DNA of 10,207 nt from Thermocaproicibacter sp036260805 (lineage in GTDB: Bacteria; Bacillota; Clostridia; Oscillospirales; Acutalibacteraceae). The DNA is taken from NCBI GenBank assembly GCA_036260805.1, contig DATALZ010000053.1, forward strand, positions 1-10,207. The letters run 5' to 3'. The notes under the pieces are model-generated. The model was not told the origin of the DNA and did not search any database. It saw only the letters and a list, made by a program, of their open reading frames with translations. How positions within the stretch are numbered: position 1 is the first letter of the stretch; each line of letters opens with the position of its first letter. Of the stretch, positions 1 through 6,021 are shown piece by piece. Position numbers and translations under genes: made by a program.

Positions 1-986
1 CCGTAAAAGATATAGCAAAAGAATTAAACGTATCCACTAGTACGGTTTACAAAAGTTTCAGGGGAGCAGGAGACATCAACGAGCTTACAAAGCAAACCAT
101 TCTGACTGCTGCCCAGAAACTGGGATACATTGAAAAACCGCTCCGCAGTTCCGCTTGCCGACAAAGGGTTGGTATTTTTCTGCTGAAAAAAGACCGGACA
201 ATGGGATATGACCATTTTGTCCGCAGCGTGATAACAGGATTCCAGCAGGAAGCAGAACCAAAGCTGTGGCAGACATTGGAAGTGCCTGTTCAGATCGATT
301 CCGGTAAAAAGTTTGACTACGAAGGATATCTCAAATCATACCGGTGCTCCGCAGGTTTTCTGGTGAGCAACAGCCTGGACGAAAGCCTGTTGCTGCAGCT
401 GGAGAAAACGGAAAGGCCTACCGCCATTCTGAATAACACGGTGTATAACAAAAAGATAGCCTGTGTCGGAATCAATGACAGCCAGGAAATTTACATTGCC
501 GTGCGGCATCTGGCGGATCTTGGGCATAAGCTTATTGCCCTGATCTGTGAGAAATACGTCGCCGGAGTAACGGAAAAGCAAATTTTAAATTTTCAAATGG
601 TAATGAAAAGATGCGGCCTTTGTATGGAGAAAAACCTTATTTTTCAGCCAAGTGGTTCTCTAACTAAAGATTTTGTGGAACAGTTGATGAAAAGCGGAGC
701 AACCGCGGTAATCTGCGCGAACGACTGGATTGCCCACGATCTGACCACAGAACTTTACCGCAGGAACATCCGCATTCCGGAGAGAATCAGCGTAGTAGGA
801 CTGGGCGATATTCCAATTGCACGGTATACTCTGCCGCTGCTCACTACGGTTCGGAAAAACGGCATTGAAGTCGGCAAAAGCGCTTGTGTTGCGATTGAGC
901 AGATATTGCTGCAGAATTATGTGAACTGTATTCTTACCACTCCGGAGCTTATTGTACGCGAATCTACAGGAAGACTGCAAGATTAA
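1..986 (+). CDS. LacI-family transcriptional regulator (5' partial)
   Basis: The reading frame is open from base 3 and ends at TAA 984-986; the start lies just before the window, probably only a few codons away because the first visible residues (VKDIAKELNVS) are the usual beginning of a LacI-type helix-turn-helix. Residues ~1-46 form the DNA-binding domain (recognition helix STSTVYKSF, then QKLGYIEK). The rest is a periplasmic-binding-protein-like effector domain: VGINDSQEIYIAVRHLADLGH in the middle and the family-typical end PELIVRESTGRL. LacI proteins repress or activate sugar-use genes in response to a small ligand, often a sugar. The recognition helix carries Tyr where Ser is commonest (TVYKSF rather than TVSRVL), so the operator may be atypical. 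No target operon is visible downstream: the next 480 bases hold no intact gene on this strand. The family is certain; the ligand cannot be told. Confidence 0.93.
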   Translation, partial: VKDIAKELNVSTSTVYKSFRGAGDINELTKQTILTAAQKLGYIEKPLRSSACRQRVGIFLLKKDRTMGYDHFVRSVITGFQQEAEPKLWQTLEVPVQIDSGKKFDYEGYLKSYRCSAGFLVSNSLDESLLLQLEKTERPTAILNNTVYNKKIACVGINDSQEIYIAVRHLADLGHKLIALICEKYVAGVTEKQILNFQMVMKRCGLCMEKNLIFQPSGSLTKDFVEQLMKSGATAVICANDWIAHDLTTELYRRNIRIPERISVVGLGDIPIARYTLPLLTTVRKNGIEVGKSACVAIEQILLQNYVNCILTTPELIVRESTGRLQD

Positions 987-1028
987 CCATGTAAGTTAGC
1001 TTCCCCAATATAAACACGGGATGGTTAA
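983..1028. repeat. Inverted repeat at the end of the LacI-type gene
   Basis: TTAACCAT (983-990) is repeated in perfect inverted form as ATGGTTAA (1021-1028), 30 bases apart. The left arm overlaps the stop codon. No T-tract follows, so this is not a standard intrinsic terminator. It may be a weak hairpin, a binding site or chance. Confidence 0.3.
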
Positions 1029-1203
1029 GCATCGCTGACAAAGTCTAGATTATTCAATCATTCCTTACGAAACTTCGGCTGTATTAAGGTGCAATCCTGA
1101 AAGCTGGCGGAGCCGAGATGAGCTATATCTGCCGTATCAAAGAAAAGAGATATATCATCCTGGTTTGAGGATTTGTTCTATTTTGAGTAGATGATGAATA
1201 TAA

Positions 1204-1389
1204 TTAGAACTTGCATGTAAAAAGAGCAAATGACAGAAAAAAGAATCCGGTTGTTGACTGGGTTCTTTTTTCTGTCACTTCGACCAAAACACAAGCATCA
1301 ACTCGCTCGTCCCTGTCTAAACGCAGTACATTAAGCGGCTTTACCAATATGTGGTTAAACAGTGAACCTAATTCTTGAATACTAGCGAT
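1204..1389 (-). other. Unidentified start-less open stretch, possible gene remnant
   Basis: Reading the minus strand from a TAA at 1390-1392 to a TAA at 1204-1206 gives about 61 codons with no ATG. The first ~40 residues look protein-like (IQELGSLFNHILVKPLNVL, then RLDRDERVDACVLVEVTEK); the remainder reads through the hairpin at 1232-1276 and is hydrophobic, unlike a natural continuation. It overlaps the last codons of the LprI-like tail in a different frame. I do not recognise a family. It may be the 3' remnant of a decayed gene or a chance open frame. Confidence 0.25.
1232..1276. terminator. Long hairpin, probable bidirectional terminator
   Basis: GACAGAAAAAAGAATCC (1232-1248) pairs with GGGTTCTTTTTTCTGTC (1260-1276): 17 pairs with one G-U wobble and an 11-base loop. 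Each arm carries a run of A or T, so on either strand the transcript ends in a U-rich segment inside the stem. It lies downstream of the minus-strand lipoprotein gene and also downstream of the LacI-type gene, so it could end transcription from both sides. Confidence 0.6.
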
Positions 1390-1466
1390 TTATACTTATT
1401 CGATGTGCTGAATCCATTCTTTTGCGTTTCGATTAGGTAATTCAGATACTTTATTCGGATCGTTCG
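1368..1466 (-). pseudogene. In-frame C-terminal tail of the LprI-like gene beyond the TAG
   Basis: In the same frame as the lipoprotein gene, the codons following TAG read RTIRIKYLNYLIETQKNGF and 13 more residues, ending at TAG 1368-1370. RTxRxKYLxYLIE is what the last helix of LprI-like proteins looks like, so the natural gene most likely covered 1368-1991 (about 207 residues). No frame change is needed, only loss of one stop codon; TAG differs by one base from sense codons such as CAG, AAG or GAG. The tail is therefore probably coding sequence cut off recently. Confidence 0.65.
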
Positions 1467-1991
1467 CTACTTGTAAGCCTCTCTGACTTGTGAATACCAT
1501 AAGGGCAGTTCGCTTGTACCTATATTTAGGTTATAGCTGTCTGATTTGAGGATATTATTCTCAAAATTCAAATTGCTGATTGAGCTACTTTCCCACTGCT
1601 TTTGGGCAGAAAGAAAAGCACTTTTATCTTTTTTATCTAAATCATTCGTTAAGTTGGCTATAGAGAATGCCATTTCATTTTTCCATATCTCAATGCATTT
1701 TCTCTGAACATCTATCATTTCTCCAGTAGTTGTAGCTTGATTATAGTATTCTTTCTGATATTTTTCATCAATATCGTTTTTAGAAATAGCTAAGCTAAAG
1801 TAATCATTATTATCTGTCACTTCATAAACAGAATAATTCTCGGGGGATTTTATATCATTGGTGGAATTACTTTTGGTTGAGCTTAACGAGCTATTCACCG
1901 TGCTTGTATAGGATGAATTGTTGGAATGGTTACAAGCAGTCATAATTATTAAAGAAATTAAAGGTATCAATAACAATTTGTTGATTTTCAT
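1467..1991 (-). CDS. LprI/DUF1311-like lipoprotein, probably truncated by TAG
   Basis: The 174-residue product starts with a lipoprotein signal (MKINKLLL..., lipobox MTAC with Cys20), followed by a Ser/Asn-rich flexible spacer to about residue 50 and a helical domain. The segment TTTGEMIDVQRKCIEIWKNE, the stretch LDKKDKSAFLSAQKQWESS and the end GTSELPLWYSQVREAYK fit the LprI family (PF07007, DUF1311), whose founding members inhibit lysozyme; most clostridial members have no tested role. After export the protein would be anchored to the outer face of the membrane. The family normally continues after this point with a Tyr-x-Arg-x-Arg-type helix. Here TAG at 1467-1469 stops the frame, yet the next 32 codons supply just such a helix. 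Either the gene carries a late nonsense mutation or the end is read through. A ribosome site (AGGTAG, 5 bases upstream) supports the ATG at 1991. The gene is clearly AT-rich compared with the genes around it. Confidence 0.75.
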   Translation of the reverse strand: MKINKLLLIPLISLIIMTACNHSNNSSYTSTVNSSLSSTKSNSTNDIKSPENYSVYEVTDNNDYFSLAISKNDIDEKYQKEYYNQATTTGEMIDVQRKCIEIWKNEMAFSIANLTNDLDKKDKSAFLSAQKQWESSSISNLNFENNILKSDSYNLNIGTSELPLWYSQVREAYK

Positions 1992-2019
1992 TTCTACTAC
2001 CTACAGTTCTGCATGTCTT

Positions 2020-2050
2020 AATATAAGTTATTTTATCAATTTTATGTCAA
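2020..2050 (-). promoter_or_regulatory. Candidate promoter of the LprI-like lipoprotein gene
   Basis: On the minus strand a perfect -35 TTGACA (2045-2050) is followed after 19 bases by -10 TATATT (2020-2025); TTATAT at 18 bases is an alternative. The spacing is slightly long for a sigma-A promoter. The start of transcription would fall near 2013, about 20 bases before the ATG. Confidence 0.5.
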
Positions 2051-2166
2051 AAAGTGGATTAATTTAACACGATAGTTTCTGTGATTTCAATCTTTTCCCA
2101 TTTCGAAGGATACATGAAAAGTGGAAAATTTGCAACAAAATGCCCCAAAAGTTAATTGGTAAATTT

Positions 2167-2196
2167 TTGATATTGACGCTATCATCTTAATATGAT
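2167..2196 (+). promoter_or_regulatory. Candidate promoter of the riboswitch leader and LRR gene
   Basis: A -35 TTGATA (2167-2172) and a -10 TATGAT (2191-2196) are 18 bases apart. Transcription would start near 2203, about 20 bases before the riboswitch. A perfect 7-base inverted repeat, CTATCAT (2179-2185) and ATGATAG (2192-2198), spans the spacer and the -10 box and could be an operator, though it may be chance in AT-rich DNA. Confidence 0.55.
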
Positions 2197-2223
2197 AGTT
2201 TAATCACAGAAGATCATTACTGA

Positions 2224-2303
2224 TAATAGCAAAGTCACTGAAAAGTGACGACGCAAAGCTAAAGGGGCTAAAGCACGAAAGTGCAATGCCAGCCAGTTGC
2301 CAC
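2224..2303 (+). ncRNA. Cyclic di-GMP-I riboswitch (GEMM-I, RF01051 type)
   Basis: The segment carries the family's hallmark parts in order: AGCAAAG (2228-2234) for the 5' strand of P1; hairpin GTCACT-GAAA-AGTGAC (2234-2249) with the conserved GNRA loop; GACGCAAAGC (2250-2259 region) joining the helices; GGGGCTAA (2264-2271); hairpin GCAC-GAAA-GTGC (2273-2284), whose loop is also GAAA; then AATGCCAGCCAGTTGCC, with TTGC (2297-2300) closing P1 against GCAA (2229-2232). GEMM-I RNAs bind the second messenger c-di-GMP and control motility, adhesion and surface-protein genes. Position in the leader, about 190 bases before a secreted LRR protein and followed by terminators, fits transcriptional control of that gene. 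Recognised from the consensus by eye; a covariance-model search was not possible. Confidence 0.9.
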
Positions 2304-2311
2304 AAACAAAT

Positions 2312-2340
2312 AAAACCAATTCACAAAGGATTGGTTTTTA
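2312..2340 (+). terminator. First hairpin after the riboswitch, weak terminator or pause
   Basis: AAAACCAATT (2312-2321) pairs with GATTGGTTTT (2329-2338) around a 7-base loop: ten pairs including one wobble. The 3' arm ends in a T-run (TTTTTA). The stem is AT-rich and modest. It may pause or end transcription, or serve as a spacer hairpin inside the larger alternative fold discussed under findings. Confidence 0.6.
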
Positions 2341-2354
2341 TATGGCATTTGCTG

Positions 2355-2408
2355 ATTAGCCCTATAAAACATTTGATTTTAAGTTTTATAGGGCTAATTT
2401 TTTGTTTT
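2355..2408 (+). terminator. Main riboswitch-controlled intrinsic terminator
   Basis: ATTAGCCCTATAAAAC (2355-2370) and GTTTTATAGGGCTAAT (2383-2398) form a perfect 16-pair stem with a 12-base loop, followed at once by TTTTTTGTTTT. It stands between the only visible promoter and the LRR gene, so expression needs read-through. Its 5' arm contains TTAGCCC, complementary to GGGCTAA at 2265-2271 inside the aptamer, which provides a plausible switching contact. Confidence 0.85.
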
Positions 2409-2495
2409 CATTTCGGGATGGCGGCAGAACCAATGTATGCAATAATGTTCAACCTTTAAAAGTTAAAACAGTTTATTTATGATTGGAGCATGGAA

Positions 2496-4430
2496 ATGAA
2501 AAACAGAAAAATGAAAATGATATCGTTATTACTCGTCATAACCATTATATTTCTAAACTTTAACGTAATGCCTGCTGCAGCAGCTACGACAGGAACGAAT
2601 GAAAATGGTTTTACCTGGCAAACTGATGATGGAGTGACATATTCGATAACAGGTTATACCGGGAGCGCTACAAATATAACAATACCAGATTCCATAGATG
2701 GACATCCGATTACGAGTATTGGAAATAATGCTTTTCGAAGCACGGCAATAATGAGTGTCACAATTCCAAGCACCGTTACAAGTATTGGCTGTTTTGCATT
2801 TTACTATTGCACATCACTTGGAAGCATAGTAATACCAGATAGTGTTACAAGTATAGGAGAAAGTGCATTTGCATATTGTACATCACTTCCCGCTATAACA
2901 CTTCCGGATCAACTCAATAGTATTGAAAATTGCGTGTTTCAGGATTGCAAATCTCTTACTTCTGTAACGATTCCGGGCAGCGTTAAAACCATTGGAATTT
3001 ATGCATTTGTAGATTGCTCTTCTCTTAAAAGTGTCACAATCCCAAATGGTGTAACAAGCATTGGTGAAGGTGCGTTTAAAGACTGTAGGCTAATTAATAA
3101 TGTGGTAATGCCTGACAGTGTAACAAGTATAGGAAATTATTTGTTTTATAACTGTACGTCTTTATCAGATGTAAGGTTATCCAATAGTCTTACGGATACC
3201 GGTAATTTCATATTTTACAATTGCTCAGCACTGAAAGGGGTAATTCTTCCGGATAGTCTTACGAATATAGGAAACAGTGCATTTGAAGATTGTACAGCGC
3301 TTACAAGCATAGCAATTCCAAAAGGCGTTATAAATATTGGATATCGTGCCTTTATTATGTGCCAGGTTCTTGCAAACGTGACAATCCCTAACAGTGTTAA
3401 AACCATAGAATTTAATGCATTTGCTCATTGCTATGCGTTCACAAATATAGTAATCCCAGACAGTGTTACAAGTATTGGGGATTATGCGTTTTATTACTGT
3501 AAATCTTTAGCCAGTATAACCGTCCCAGGCAGTGTTACAAATATTGGTTTTTTGGCATTTGACAGTTGCAATTCGAGCTTGATTATTAAGGGGTACAGCG
3601 GTTCTTACACACAGTCGTATGCAGCGAGTAATTCCTTGAATTTCTATGATCTATATAATGATTGCTCATATACTGTAACATTCAATTCAAACGGCGGCTC
3701 CGCTGTGGCAAGTCAGTCGGCAAAATTCAATTCGACAGTTTCCGCTCCAACAACACCAACACGCGCGGGCTATATCTTTAACGGCTGGTACACTGCGGCA
3801 AGCGGCGGCTCAAAGGTCAGCTTTCCTTACCAAGTAAACGGCAATGCAACACTTTATGCGCAGTGGACTTCATTTGCAGGGTTAACCCCGTCTAATGTTT
3901 CTGCAAAAGCAGTGAACTACAACACGATTCAGCTCAAATGGAATACAGTCCAAGGTGCAAACGGTTACAGAATTTATCGGGCAACCACCTTAAAGGGTAC
4001 ATACTCGCTTGTTGCAGCAACATCCGCGTTATTTTATACAAACTACAATTTATGCACAGGCACTGCTTATTACTATAAAGTTATGGCTTATCAAACGATT
4101 GGAAACACCGTTACAAACAGTAAATATTCCTCTGTTGCTTCAGCAAGACCTGTTCTCGCAACACCTATATCGGCAAAAGCTGCGAAATATACAGCCACAA
4201 GTGCAAAGATTTCATGGAACAGAGTTTCAGGTGCAAGCGGATACACTGTTTATCGTGCAACCTCGGCGGGAGGAAAATATTCCACAGTTACAAGTACAGC
4301 ATCTACGTCTTTCAAAAACAGCGGATTATCGAGAGGCAAAACCTACTATTACAAGATTGCCGCTTATCGAATGGTTGGCAGTACAAAAGTATATAGTGGA
4401 TTTTCAACGGTTATATACACAAAGATGTAG
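2496..4430 (+). CDS. Secreted BspA-like LRR protein with Flg_new and FN3-like domains
   Basis: A Sec signal peptide (basic MKNRKMKM, hydrophobic core, likely cut after MPAAA) leads into 13 leucine-rich repeats of the BspA/LRR_5 type (PF13306) at about residues 58-360, mostly exactly 23 residues with the pattern LTSVTIPDSVTSIGxxAFxxC. The cap region SLIIKGYSGSYTQSYA is typical of the end of such arrays. An InlB-B/Flg_new repeat (PF09479; YTVTFNSNGG to NATLYAQW) follows at about 390-460, then two FN3-like domains of about 90 residues, each with a YRAT and a YYYK motif. I see no LPXTG, SLH or dockerin, so attachment to the cell is unexplained. Family members are surface adhesins or host/matrix-binding proteins; the ligand here is unknown. 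GGAG at 2485-2488 is 7 bases before the ATG at 2496 but only 1 before an ATG at 2490, so 2496 is preferred. Transcription is probably governed by the c-di-GMP riboswitch at 2224-2303. Confidence 0.92.
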   Translation: MKNRKMKMISLLLVITIIFLNFNVMPAAAATTGTNENGFTWQTDDGVTYSITGYTGSATNITIPDSIDGHPITSIGNNAFRSTAIMSVTIPSTVTSIGCFAFYYCTSLGSIVIPDSVTSIGESAFAYCTSLPAITLPDQLNSIENCVFQDCKSLTSVTIPGSVKTIGIYAFVDCSSLKSVTIPNGVTSIGEGAFKDCRLINNVVMPDSVTSIGNYLFYNCTSLSDVRLSNSLTDTGNFIFYNCSALKGVILPDSLTNIGNSAFEDCTALTSIAIPKGVINIGYRAFIMCQVLANVTIPNSVKTIEFNAFAHCYAFTNIVIPDSVTSIGDYAFYYCKSLASITVPGSVTNIGFLAFDSCNSSLIIKGYSGSYTQSYAASNSLNFYDLYNDCSYTVTFNSNGGSAVASQSAKFNSTVSAPTTPTRAGYIFNGWYTAASGGSKVSFPYQVNGNATLYAQWTSFAGLTPSNVSAKAVNYNTIQLKWNTVQGANGYRIYRATTLKGTYSLVAATSALFYTNYNLCTGTAYYYKVMAYQTIGNTVTNSKYSSVASARPVLATPISAKAAKYTATSAKISWNRVSGASGYTVYRATSAGGKYSTVTSTASTSFKNSGLSRGKTYYYKIAAYRMVGSTKVYSGFSTVIYTKM

Positions 4431-4480
4431 CCTGCCAAAATCAAACAGGTCGCCCAAAGCACAAAAGTTATTGATTATCG

Positions 4481-4515
4481 GAGTTCGGTTGAAAAACCGG
4501 ACTCTTTTTCGTTTT
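4481..4515 (+). terminator. Intrinsic terminator after the LRR gene
   Basis: GAGTTCGGTT (4481-4490) pairs with AACCGGACTC (4495-4504), with one G-U pair, around a GAAA loop, followed by TTTTTCGTTTT. It lies about 50 bases after the LRR stop codon and insulates the next gene. Confidence 0.85.
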
Positions 4516-4615
4516 ATTAGCTCTTGGTAACCGGCTACCCGGAATCCAGAGAAAAACCGGCGTTACAGCGGCAAAATGTTCCTTTGTTTGGATATGCTAA
4601 CGATGAGGTGGTTTT

Positions 4616-5338
4616 ATGAATGAGCTGCTGATGGATGCAGGGAATATCGCGCTCAAAAGTTTTGTGGCTGCATCCGTCCTCTTTATTCTGGCAAGGATCA
4701 TGGGAAAAAAGCAGATCTCTCAACTGAACTTTTTCGACTATGTAGTTGGTATTTCAATTGGTTCAATTGCCGGCGCGCTTTCTGTGGAGAAAGATATTTC
4801 ATTTTTAGATGGCATTACCAGCATGGTGATCTGGACGGCTTTTCCGATTGCATTTTTTCAAATTACCTCACATACCATGAAAGGAAAGCAGCTCTATGAG
4901 GGTTCACCTTCCATATTGATTCAAAATGGTAAAATCATTGAGAAAAACCTGAAGAAAACAAAGATTTCAGTCAATGATCTTCTGGAAGAACTTCGCGAAA
5001 AAGACGTATTCAATATTGAGGACGTTGAATTCGCATTGATTGAAACAAACGGAAAAGTCAGTGTCCTAAAAAAATCATCGAAGCAGAATCCCGCAAGTTC
5101 AGAACCGAATATCCAGAACGGGAAAAGCGGTTTGACCGCGAATGTGATTATTGACGGCAAGGTATTGAAAAAGAATCTGCAGCTTCTGAATCTGGATGAA
5201 AACTGGCTGACGGATGAGCTGAGAAAAAAGCAGATTAATTCTCCGCAGGATGTTCTGCTAGCCTGTGTCGATTCCGAAGGCAGCTTGTATATTGACCGTA
5301 AAAATCAGGACCCTGAGCCGTTTGATGTTTTGCAGTGA
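4616..5338 (+). CDS. DUF421 (YetF-like) membrane protein
   Basis: The 240-residue protein has three hydrophobic segments (about 10-27, 42-56, 65-84) and the family signature ARIMGKKQISQLNFFDYVVG followed by ISIGSIAG, which identifies the DUF421/YetF family (PF04239). The soluble part seems to contain two related halves: PSILIQNGKIIEKNL to GKVSVLKK (about 98-152), and ANVIIDGKVLKKNL to GSLYIDRK (about 173-233), joined by a polar linker. That duplication fits the two-part C-terminal fold of YetF proteins. The soluble part would lie on the cytoplasmic side. Function is unknown for the family; Bacillus relatives are linked to sporulation or stress and some spore proteins share the fold. A ribosome site GAGGTGG sits 4 bases before the ATG. 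The upstream terminator means the gene needs its own promoter in 4516-4604, which I could not pin down. Confidence 0.9.
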   Translation: MNELLMDAGNIALKSFVAASVLFILARIMGKKQISQLNFFDYVVGISIGSIAGALSVEKDISFLDGITSMVIWTAFPIAFFQITSHTMKGKQLYEGSPSILIQNGKIIEKNLKKTKISVNDLLEELREKDVFNIEDVEFALIETNGKVSVLKKSSKQNPASSEPNIQNGKSGLTANVIIDGKVLKKNLQLLNLDENWLTDELRKKQINSPQDVLLACVDSEGSLYIDRKNQDPEPFDVLQ

Positions 5339-5378
5339 CAAAAATTTTTTGTAATATTATAGTAAAACGGAAAGCAAC

Positions 5379-5448
5379 ATGATATCATATAGGAAAAATA
5401 GCAAATGATTCTTTTGGGAAATCTGTTGAAGGCTGGGGATGATATCAT
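5379..5448. repeat. Twin 10-base palindromes ATGATATCAT, 60 bases apart
   Basis: The perfect palindrome ATGATATCAT occurs at 5379-5388 and again at 5439-5448. The first lies between the DUF421 gene and the next gene; the second overlaps the preferred start codon (5447). Two equal palindromes at a 60-base spacing could be paired operator sites, but no regulator is known and flanking bases are not shared. Confidence 0.35.
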
Positions 5449-6016
5449 GCGCGAACTGCTGCATAAGCTAACTTGGCGCAAGGTGGTAATCCTTGCTTTT
5501 ACAGCATGTGTGCTGATCTTTTATTTTATCTATACTCGTCCGGTTCATTTCTCGGATCTATCCGGAAGTCTGAATACAGCCAGAATCCAGTTCCGCCTTG
5601 AGCAATATGATGTAAGCAAGGACGTTAACGATCCCAATTTTGAGAAAACCACCGAATATGTTGTGAGTGATCCGAAGACTTGTGAGCAGTTTTATGCACT
5701 TCTGAGTCATTATACGATTCAGAAAAAGATACAGTGGTGGAAAATGTTTGGTACCGGACACCCCATTGGCAAATATCAGATAGAAATTTATGTATCGGAG
5801 AAGAATGGAGAGAGTCTGTCGCTCTTGATTCAGGATGACAGAAATCCGCACGGAATACAGGTTATGCGTTATAATGCGAAAGGAAATGATGACAGCGAGT
5901 TCCATGTAGGAACCTGGTGGAAGACAGAGGAAACTGAGCTGGATCATTTAATCTACAACTTTGTAATGCAGCATAAGAACGACAAAACAAACACCGCGAT
6001 ACAAAATGGGAGGTAA
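5447..6016 (+). CDS. Membrane-anchored protein of unknown function
   Basis: I do not recognise a family. From the preferred start the product is 189 residues: a short basic N-terminus (MRELLHKLTWRK), one membrane segment (VVILAFTACVLIFYFIY) and a soluble domain of about 155 residues that would lie outside the membrane. That domain is rich in aromatic residues (KIQWWKMFGTGH, HVGTWWKTEE) and looks like a small alpha/beta fold. There is no lipobox or catalytic motif. GGGGA (5435-5439) is 7 bases before the ATG at 5447. An earlier in-frame ATG at 5405 would add 14 residues ahead of the membrane helix but has only AGGA 10 bases upstream. The stop codon sits in AATGGGAGGTAA, so its last codons are also the ribosome site of the next gene: the two are translationally linked. 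Co-transcription with the DUF421 gene, 108 bases upstream, is possible. Confidence 0.8.
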   Translation: MRELLHKLTWRKVVILAFTACVLIFYFIYTRPVHFSDLSGSLNTARIQFRLEQYDVSKDVNDPNFEKTTEYVVSDPKTCEQFYALLSHYTIQKKIQWWKMFGTGHPIGKYQIEIYVSEKNGESLSLLIQDDRNPHGIQVMRYNAKGNDDSEFHVGTWWKTEETELDHLIYNFVMQHKNDKTNTAIQNGR

Positions 6017-6021
6017 TTTTT

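Larger units (their letters stand above)
987..1466. other. 480-base stretch without an intact gene
   Basis: No full-length gene is seen on either strand. The stretch holds the inverted repeat at 983-1028, a long hairpin at 1232-1276, a start-less open stretch on the minus strand (1204-1389) and the in-frame tail of the interrupted LprI-like gene (1371-1466). A short plus-strand stretch near 1090-1167 reads AILKAGGAEMSYICRIKEK before a stop; I do not recognise it. The segment looks like degraded DNA separating the LacI-type gene from the minus-strand lipoprotein gene. Confidence 0.5.
1992..2489. other. 498-base intergenic region between divergent genes
   Basis: This region separates the minus-strand lipoprotein gene from the plus-strand LRR gene. 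It holds a promoter for each, the c-di-GMP riboswitch and two hairpins, described separately. The part at about 2051-2160 is AT-rich and shows nothing I can name. The part at 2409-2484 is untranslated leader ahead of the LRR gene, with the ribosome site GGAG at 2485-2488. Confidence 0.7.

Noticed and set aside
1232..1276. Terminal inverted repeat of an insertion sequence
   Set aside because: The two arms form one local hairpin with an 11-base loop; no transposase or second copy elsewhere in the window.
2173..2178. TTGACG as the -35 box of the leader promoter
   Set aside because: It is only 12 bases from the TATGAT -10; TTGATA at 2167-2172 with 18 bases is better spaced.
2690..3600. Tandem DNA repeats of about 69 bases
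   Set aside because: They are the coding sequence of the 23-residue LRRs, diverged at DNA level and in frame; not a CRISPR or independent satellite.
4009..4530. Long open frame overlapping the LRR gene in another frame
   Set aside because: It lacks any recognisable domain and is explained by the repetitive, biased codons of the LRR/FN3 gene in the true frame.
5405..5446. Upstream ATG at 5405 as start of the unknown membrane protein
   Set aside because: Its ribosome site (AGGA, 10 bases away) is weak, while 5447 has GGGGA at 7 bases and gives a compact N-terminus before the membrane helix; not fully excluded.
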